Shown piece by piece: positions 59,538 through 64,000 of a DNA stretch of 64,000 bases. The notes under the pieces were generated by a model. The model did no database searches. It was given only the letters and a program-made list of their open reading frames with translations, and was not told the origin of the DNA. The position numbers and the translations under genes are program-made. The DNA comes from Brachybacterium alimentarium (GTDB taxonomy: Bacteria; Actinomycetota; Actinomycetes; Actinomycetales; Dermabacteraceae), in the NCBI RefSeq assembly GCF_002332425.1, contig NZ_NRGS01000019.1:1-64000 (forward strand), in the 5' to 3' direction. Position 1 is the stretch's first letter, and each line of letters begins with the position of its first letter.

Positions 59538-59605
59538 GACTCGTTCTGCCCGACTCGTTCTGCTCGATCCGTTCTGTTCGATCCGTTCTGCTCGATTCGT
59601 TCTGG
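59538..59605 (+). repeat. 14-bp tandem repeat in the leader of the SIS gene
   Basis: Units starting at 59538, 59552, 59566, 59580 and 59594 follow GAYYCGTTCTGYYC, exactly 14 bp apart. The array begins about 30 bp after the expected start of transcription and ends at the GGGAGG ribosome site. Confidence 0.9.
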
Positions 59606-59613
59606 GAGGCCCC

Positions 59614-60537
59614 ATGACCACCTCGTCCGCCACCACCACCGCGGCCGTCCCGACCTCCGCCCTCACGGCGACCGAGTCGGAGCTGCGCTCGCAGCCGGAG
59701 ACCTGGCGCCGCGCCCTCAAGGTGCTGCCGGAGGTGAGCGGCCGGTTGCCCCGGCCGGGCGAGCGGGTGCTGGTCGTCGGCTGCGGGACCTCATGGTTCA
59801 TGGCCATGGCGTACGCGGCGCTGCGCGAGGCAGCCGGGCACGGGGTGACCGACGCGGTCACCGCGACCGAGGTCTCCCCCGCCCGCGAGTACGACCGGAT
59901 CGTGGCGCTCTCCCGCTCCGGGACCACCACCGAGATCACCGCACTGCTGCGCGCGACGTCGACGCCCTCGGTGCTGATCACCGCCGTGGGCGAGGGGCCC
60001 GCCGCCGCGGAGGCGAGCTCCGAGATCGTGCTCGACTTCGCCGACGAGACCTCCGTGGTCCAGACCCGCTTCGCGACCACCGCGCTGGTGCTCCTGCGCG
60101 CCTCCCTCGGGGAGGACCTCTCCGCCGCGATCGCGGACGCCGAGCAGGTGCTGTCCTCCGAACCGGCCGACGAGCTGGTCACCGCCGAGCAGGTGACCTT
60201 CCTGGGCACGGGGTGGACCAAGGGCCTGGCGGACGAGGCGGCGCTGAAGATGCGCGAGGCCACCCAGTCCTGGACCGAGGCGTACTACGCGATGGAGTAC
60301 CGCCACGGCCCGATCGCGATCGCCGAGCCGGGCCGCGTCGTCCACGTCTTCGGCGGCGCCCCCGACGGACTGCAGGACCAGGTCGCGGCGACCGGCGCGG
60401 ACTGGGTCGCCTCCGAGGCCGACCCCCTGGCCCAGCTGGTGGCCGTGCACCTGTGGGCGGTGCGCCGCGCCGCGCATCGGGGCATGGATCCCGACTCCCC
60501 GCGCCACCTCACCCGCGCCGTCCATCTCGAGCCGTGA
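59614..60537 (+). CDS. SIS-domain sugar isomerase (AgaS-like)
   Basis: 307 residues. Two SIS modules are visible: VLVVGCGTSWFMAMAYAAL with SRSGTTTEI, and VTFLGTGWTKGLADEAALKM with YRHGPIAI. The layout is that of AgaS and the GlmS isomerase half. Family members deaminate or isomerise amino-sugar phosphates, such as galactosamine-6-phosphate to tagatose-6-phosphate. The ATG at 59614 has GGGAGG 4-9 nt before it; an upstream GTG would translate the leader repeat and is unlikely. First gene of the operon. Confidence 0.87.
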   Translation: MTTSSATTTAAVPTSALTATESELRSQPETWRRALKVLPEVSGRLPRPGERVLVVGCGTSWFMAMAYAALREAAGHGVTDAVTATEVSPAREYDRIVALSRSGTTTEITALLRATSTPSVLITAVGEGPAAAEASSEIVLDFADETSVVQTRFATTALVLLRASLGEDLSAAIADAEQVLSSEPADELVTAEQVTFLGTGWTKGLADEAALKMREATQSWTEAYYAMEYRHGPIAIAEPGRVVHVFGGAPDGLQDQVAATGADWVASEADPLAQLVAVHLWAVRRAAHRGMDPDSPRHLTRAVHLEP

Positions 60538-60557
60538 CCGGCACCAGGAGCGATGCG

Positions 60558-61523
60558 GTGACCCGCGCGATCGGGGTCGACGTCGGCGGAACCCGCACCA
60601 AGATCGGCCTGGTCGGCTCCGACGGCTCGCTCGGCATCCCCTACTCCCTGCCCACCCCTGGCGACCCTCACGACCTGTGCGCGCTCATCGCACGGGAGAC
60701 CGCCTCCGTGCGCACCCAGGCCGGGCTGGACGGCGAGGTGCCCGTCGGCATCGCCGTGCCGGGGATCCTCGACGAGGACCGAGAGGTGGTCGAGCTCGCC
60801 GTGAACCTCGGCTGGAAGGACCTCGAGCTCGGGGCGATGCTGCGGGAAGCGGTCGGTGCCCCGCTGGCCCTCGGTCACGACGTGCGCGCCGGCGGACTCG
60901 CCGAGGCCGCCTGGGGCGCCGGGCGGCTCTTCGCCCAGAGCACCACCACGCCGTCGCTGCCCCCGGTCGCCGACCTCCTCTTCGTCCCCATCGGCACCGG
61001 CATCGCCGCCGCCGTGGTGCACGACGGCGCCGTGTTCGGCGACCGCTTCACCGGGGAGATCGGCCAGGTGCTCGTCGAGGAGCCGTACACCGGGCAGAGG
61101 ATGCGACTGGAGGAAGTGGCCTCCGCCTCCGCGATCGGTCGCCGCTACGCCGCGCTGGTCGATGCGGGCGAGGACCCGCTGGTGCTCACCGACGGCGGCC
61201 GGCCCGCGGCCCGCGCGGTGGTCGATGGCGCCCGCGACGGCGACCCACAGGCCGAGACCATCCTGTTCAGCGCGCTGGACACGCTCGGCCAGGCGCTGGC
61301 CACGATCATCTCGAGCGTGGGCACGCGTCCGGTGGTGATCGGCGGCGGTCTCGCCGAGGGCGGCTCCATCGTGCTGGAGACCCTGCGCTCCTCGATCGCG
61401 GCCCGGCTCGGTGTGGTGCCCGCTCCCCCGGTGCTGCCGTCCTCGCTCGGCATGTGGGCCGGCTGCCAGGGCGCGGGACTGCTGGGCATGATCCGCGCCC
61501 GACGCACGGAGCCCGTCGGATGA
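60558..61523 (+). CDS. ROK-family sugar kinase lacking the usual zinc motif
   Basis: 321 residues from a GTG at 60558 with AGGAG 7 nt upstream; a GTG at 60534 overlapping the SIS stop is possible. The ATP loop GVDVGGTRTKIGLV and the LGHDVRAGGLAEA and PIGTGIAAAVV segments place it in the ROK group. The hallmark His of GEIGH is Gln here (FTGEIGQVLV) and the C-x-C-G-x-x-G-C zinc cluster is absent. It is thus a divergent kinase, probably for an amino sugar or hexose entering the pathway. Confidence 0.85.
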   Translation: MTRAIGVDVGGTRTKIGLVGSDGSLGIPYSLPTPGDPHDLCALIARETASVRTQAGLDGEVPVGIAVPGILDEDREVVELAVNLGWKDLELGAMLREAVGAPLALGHDVRAGGLAEAAWGAGRLFAQSTTTPSLPPVADLLFVPIGTGIAAAVVHDGAVFGDRFTGEIGQVLVEEPYTGQRMRLEEVASASAIGRRYAALVDAGEDPLVLTDGGRPAARAVVDGARDGDPQAETILFSALDTLGQALATIISSVGTRPVVIGGGLAEGGSIVLETLRSSIAARLGVVPAPPVLPSSLGMWAGCQGAGLLGMIRARRTEPVG

Positions 61524-62533
61524 TCCTCGCCCTCACCCCGAACCCCGCCCTGGATCTCACCTACGAGGTGGACTCGATCGCCGCCTTCGCCGAGCACCGC
61601 GTGCGCCGCGTGCATGCGGCTCCCGGCGGCAAGGGTGTCAACGTGGCCCGGGTGCTCGCGCAGCTGGGACGACGGGCGCTGTGCGCGGGCCCGCTCGGCG
61701 GCGCGACCGGCGAGGAGATCCGTGACCTGCTGGTCGCGGCCGACGGGGTGTGGCAGGCCTGGACCCCGATCTCCGGCAGCAGCCGGCGCACGGTCACCGT
61801 CGTCGCGCCCGACGGCGCGACCGGGTTCCACGAGCCGGGACCCGCCCTCTCCTCCGCCGAGTGCTCGCAGCTGAAGGAGGACCTCCGCGCCCGGCTCTCC
61901 TCCGACGCTGCGCCGCAGAGCTCAGACACTGGGCCGCAGAGCTCCGACACCTGCCCGCAGCCCTCCGATGACGCACGACGGATCGTCGCGGTCACGCTGA
62001 GCGGGTCCCTGCCTCCCGGGCTCGACGGCGACCAGCTCGCCGGCCTCGTGCAGGCGTGCCGGGAGCACGAGCGACCGGTGCTGGTGGACACCTCGGGCCC
62101 GGCGCTGCTGGACGCCGCGCGCGCCGGGGCGGACGTGCTCAAGCCGAATCTCGGCGAAGCTCTCGCCGCGACCGGCGAGGACACCCCGCTGGCTGCGGCA
62201 CGGGCCCTGCTCGGCCTCGGTGCCGGCACCGTCGTGTGCTCCCTCGGGGCCGACGGGATGCTCGGCGTGCACCGCGCCCCCGCGGGGGACGCCGCCTGGC
62301 AGGCCGCGCCGGCCGAGGCGATCAGCGGGAACCCCACGGGGGCGGGCGATTCCGTCGTGGCCGTGCTCGCGGCCCGCCTGCTCGTGGACGCGGATCCGCT
62401 GCCGGACGTCCTGCGCCATGCCGTCGCCGTGAGTGCGAGCGCCGTGACCTGCCCCGTCGCCGGGCAGATCGATCCCGGCCTCGCCGCGCAGCTCCTGCCC
62501 ACCGTCTCGATCGAGGAGATCCCATGCCCCTGA
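61520..62533 (+). CDS. 1-phosphofructokinase/tagatose-6-phosphate kinase-type PfkB protein
   Basis: 337 residues. LTPNPALDLTYEVD and PGGKGVNVARVLAQLG mark the hexose-phosphate PfkB group (FruK, LacC, PfkB), and GNPTGAGDS holds the catalytic Asp. It would make a bisphosphate for the next enzyme, an aldolase. The ATG overlaps the ROK stop. A 21-residue insert of three PQSSDTG-like heptapeptides (about 132-152, nt 61913-61975) is encoded by a 21-bp repeat and is absent from ordinary members. Confidence 0.87.
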   Translation: MILALTPNPALDLTYEVDSIAAFAEHRVRRVHAAPGGKGVNVARVLAQLGRRALCAGPLGGATGEEIRDLLVAADGVWQAWTPISGSSRRTVTVVAPDGATGFHEPGPALSSAECSQLKEDLRARLSSDAAPQSSDTGPQSSDTCPQPSDDARRIVAVTLSGSLPPGLDGDQLAGLVQACREHERPVLVDTSGPALLDAARAGADVLKPNLGEALAATGEDTPLAAARALLGLGAGTVVCSLGADGMLGVHRAPAGDAAWQAAPAEAISGNPTGAGDSVVAVLAARLLVDADPLPDVLRHAVAVSASAVTCPVAGQIDPGLAAQLLPTVSIEEIPCP

Positions 62534-63378
62534 TCCCCCTGGCCCCCGCGGCCCGTGCCGCCCGTTCGCGCGGGGAGGGCCTCGCCGCGTTCAACGTGGT
62601 CCATGTGGAGAACGCCGAGGCCTTCGCGTCGGCCGCTGCTCGCGCCGGCAGCCCGGTGGTGCTGCAGATCAGCCAGAACGCCGCCCGCTATCACGGCGGG
62701 CTCGCCCCGATCGGGCTGGCCACCCTCGAGATCGCGCGGGCCGCGGAGGCCGACGTCGTGGTCCACCTCGACCACGCCGACGATCTCGACCTCGTGCGCG
62801 AGGCGCTGGACCTCGGCGTCAGCTCGATCATGTACGACGGCTCGAAGCTGCCCGATGAGGAGAACCGGGCCCGCACCGCAGAGGTGGTGCGGGCGGCACA
62901 TGACCTCGGGGTGAGCGTCGAGGCGGAGCTCGGCGAGGTGGGCGGGAAGGACGGCGTGCACTCCCCCACCGCCCGCACGGACCCGGCCGAGGCCGCCCGC
63001 TTCGTCGCGGACACCGGGGTGGACCTGCTCGCCGTCGCCGTCGGCACCTCCCATGCGATGACCGAGCGCACCGCGCTGCTCGACCTCGCACTGATCGAGG
63101 AGATCGCCTCCGCCGTGGAGGTGCCGCTGGTGCTGCACGGCTCCTCGGGCGTGGCCGACGCCGACATCCAGGCCGCGATCCGCGCGGGGATGACAAAGAT
63201 CAACGTCTCCACCCATCTGAACACCGTGTTCACCGGAGCCGTGCGGGAGCTGCTGGAGACGAATCCGGACGTGGTGGACACCCGCACGTGGATGCGGGCG
63301 GGGCGCGAGGCGGGCGCCGAGGAGGCGGCGCGGCTGATGACCCTGTTCCGGGACGCGAAGGCGGGGGTGCCCGCCTGA
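62524..63378 (+). CDS. Class II (zinc) fructose/tagatose-bisphosphate aldolase
   Basis: 284 residues, as in GatY/KbaY/AgaY. HLDHADD gives the catalytic Asp and a zinc His, EAELGEVGGKDG the phosphate/cation loop, and LHGSSGV another zinc His; KINVSTHLN follows. It splits a ketose bisphosphate to dihydroxyacetone phosphate and glyceraldehyde 3-phosphate. It overlaps the PfkB gene by 10 bp, so all enzymes of this operon are translationally coupled. Tagatose- and fructose-type substrates cannot be separated by eye. Confidence 0.9.
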   Translation: MPLIPLAPAARAARSRGEGLAAFNVVHVENAEAFASAAARAGSPVVLQISQNAARYHGGLAPIGLATLEIARAAEADVVVHLDHADDLDLVREALDLGVSSIMYDGSKLPDEENRARTAEVVRAAHDLGVSVEAELGEVGGKDGVHSPTARTDPAEAARFVADTGVDLLAVAVGTSHAMTERTALLDLALIEEIASAVEVPLVLHGSSGVADADIQAAIRAGMTKINVSTHLNTVFTGAVRELLETNPDVVDTRTWMRAGREAGAEEAARLMTLFRDAKAGVPA

Positions 63379-63389
63379 GAGGGCGGCTG

Positions 63390-63998
63390 CTACTGCCCGG
63401 TGAACAGGCTCAGCGCCGGGCCGAGGGTGTTCAGCAGGATGATCACGCCGACGATCCCCACGGCCCAGGAGAAGGCACTGGAGGCGTGCCGCACCGACCA
63501 GTCATGGGCCCGATCGAGGAAGGCGTCGGCCCGGCCGCCGAGCGCGGCACGGACTCCGCACAGCGCAGCGCCGGGCACGATCATCACCGCGCAGTAGCCC
63601 ACGAGTATGAGGGCTCCGTGGCCCAGCCCGACGCCCATGTCGGCGATGATCCCCATCGCGGCGAGGTACGGGATCATCGAGGCCGCCTCGATGACGCCGG
63701 CCAGCAGCGCGAGACCGATCAGCAGCGACGGACGGCCCGAGGCACGACGGGCCCGCTCCGTCCACTTCCGCGCCGAGGCCTCGGGATCACCGCCGCGCTT
63801 CGCGACCGCCTTGGGGTCGATGCGGAAGGACCACCACAGCAGGAAGCCGCCGAGCAGTGCGAGCGCGAGCATCACCACCGGGGAGTCCAGCAGGTGTCCG
63901 AAGGACTCGATCAGCGGCAGCAGCCCGGCCAGCAGGGCGATGCCCAGCGCCAGGTAGAACACGCCGATCACCGCCAGATAGAGCAGGGTGCGGCCCGC
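63390..63998 (-). CDS. GAP/Sap-like integral membrane protein, 5' end outside window
   Basis: About 203 residues are visible; the frame stays open to the right edge, so the N-terminus is missing. Five hydrophobic helices are seen (YLAVIGVFYLALGIALLAGL, VVMLALALLGGFLLW, GLALLAGVIEAASMIPYLAAM, ALILVGYCAVMIVPGAAL, AVGIVGVIILLNTLGPAL) with a cytoplasmic Arg/Lys-rich loop between the second and third. This layout fits the GAP family (sulfolipid-addressing-protein-like) or an LysE/DsbD-like transporter. The call is tentative. It converges on the aldolase gene with 11 bp between stops. Confidence 0.55.
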   Translation of the reverse strand, partial: AGRTLLYLAVIGVFYLALGIALLAGLLPLIESFGHLLDSPVVMLALALLGGFLLWWSFRIDPKAVAKRGGDPEASARKWTERARRASGRPSLLIGLALLAGVIEAASMIPYLAAMGIIADMGVGLGHGALILVGYCAVMIVPGAALCGVRAALGGRADAFLDRAHDWSVRHASSAFSWAVGIVGVIILLNTLGPALSLFTGQ

Positions 63999-64000
63999 GA

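Noticed and set aside
59518-59613. Upstream GTG start for the SIS protein
   Set aside because: It would translate the 14-bp leader repeat into a non-conserved peptide; a strong ribosome site serves the ATG at 59614.

Overview
The window is 64 kb of very GC-rich DNA with strong codon-position GC bias. It carries actinobacterial hallmarks: a DUF222/HNH endonuclease, Tat and lipoprotein export signals, leaderless start codons preceded by TANNNT boxes, and many LacI/DeoR-regulated sugar genes. It looks like the chromosome of a Micrococcales actinomycete; gene content and order are reminiscent of Brachybacterium (Dermabacteraceae), an impression that was not checked against a database. No rRNA, tRNA, CRISPR array, prophage or insertion sequence was recognised.

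Layout. 0-19 kb is mostly housekeeping: a DUF222/HNH nuclease cut by the window edge, a 2,4-dienoyl-CoA-reductase-type flavoenzyme, a frameshifted guanine-deaminase-like gene, a penicillin-binding transpeptidase, a PfkB kinase, a glutathione peroxidase, an SPFH protein, a type I sulfatase, a DoxX-like protein, and an AddB/AddA-like nuclease-helicase pair with a small kinase. 19-34 kb is a glycan region: a secreted GH35 beta-galactosidase, an EF-G-binding (Fbp/FusB-type) protein behind a structured leader, then a divergent locus with GH172 (DUF2961), L-fucose-isomerase-like enzyme, LacI regulator and aldo/keto reductase on one side and a CUT1 sugar ABC transporter on the other. A second, frameshifted sugar-binding lipoprotein lies between copies of a short repeat.

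34-42 kb holds a PepSY lipoprotein, an aminoglycoside-phosphotransferase-fold kinase, an NmrA-like reductase, an enolase-superfamily enzyme translationally coupled to a GH43/GH32-fold protein, a secreted DUF4185 protein, an XRE-cupin regulator and an MFS exporter. 42.6-50.3 kb is a minus-strand cluster for cell-wall-sugar salvage: NagZ-type GH3, NamZ (DUF1343/GH171), a FucU/RbsD mutarotase and a ribose-type ABC transporter. 50.6-59 kb has a formylglycine-generating enzyme (which could mature the sulfatase at 9 kb), a TetR/MFS pair with a clear operator, a MccF/LD-carboxypeptidase-like peptidase, a GNAT, an alpha/beta hydrolase and LacI and DeoR regulators. 59.6-63.4 kb is an overlapping operon of SIS isomerase, ROK kinase, PfkB kinase and class II aldolase, which would turn an amino sugar or hexose into triose phosphates. 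A membrane protein runs off the right edge.

How it fits together. CG-centred LacI-type operator candidates (core AAACGTTT or close variants) sit at predicted promoters of GH35, GH172, the CUT1 transporter, the GH43/enolase genes, DUF4185, NamZ/NagZ and the ribose-type transporter. This suggests one scavenging regulon spread over about 28 kb. Secreted hydrolases (GH35, NagZ, NamZ, DUF4185) would release sugars, two ABC systems would import them, and cytoplasmic isomerase, kinase and aldolase genes would degrade them. Short tandem repeats, each with its own unit, recur at gene ends and in one leader.
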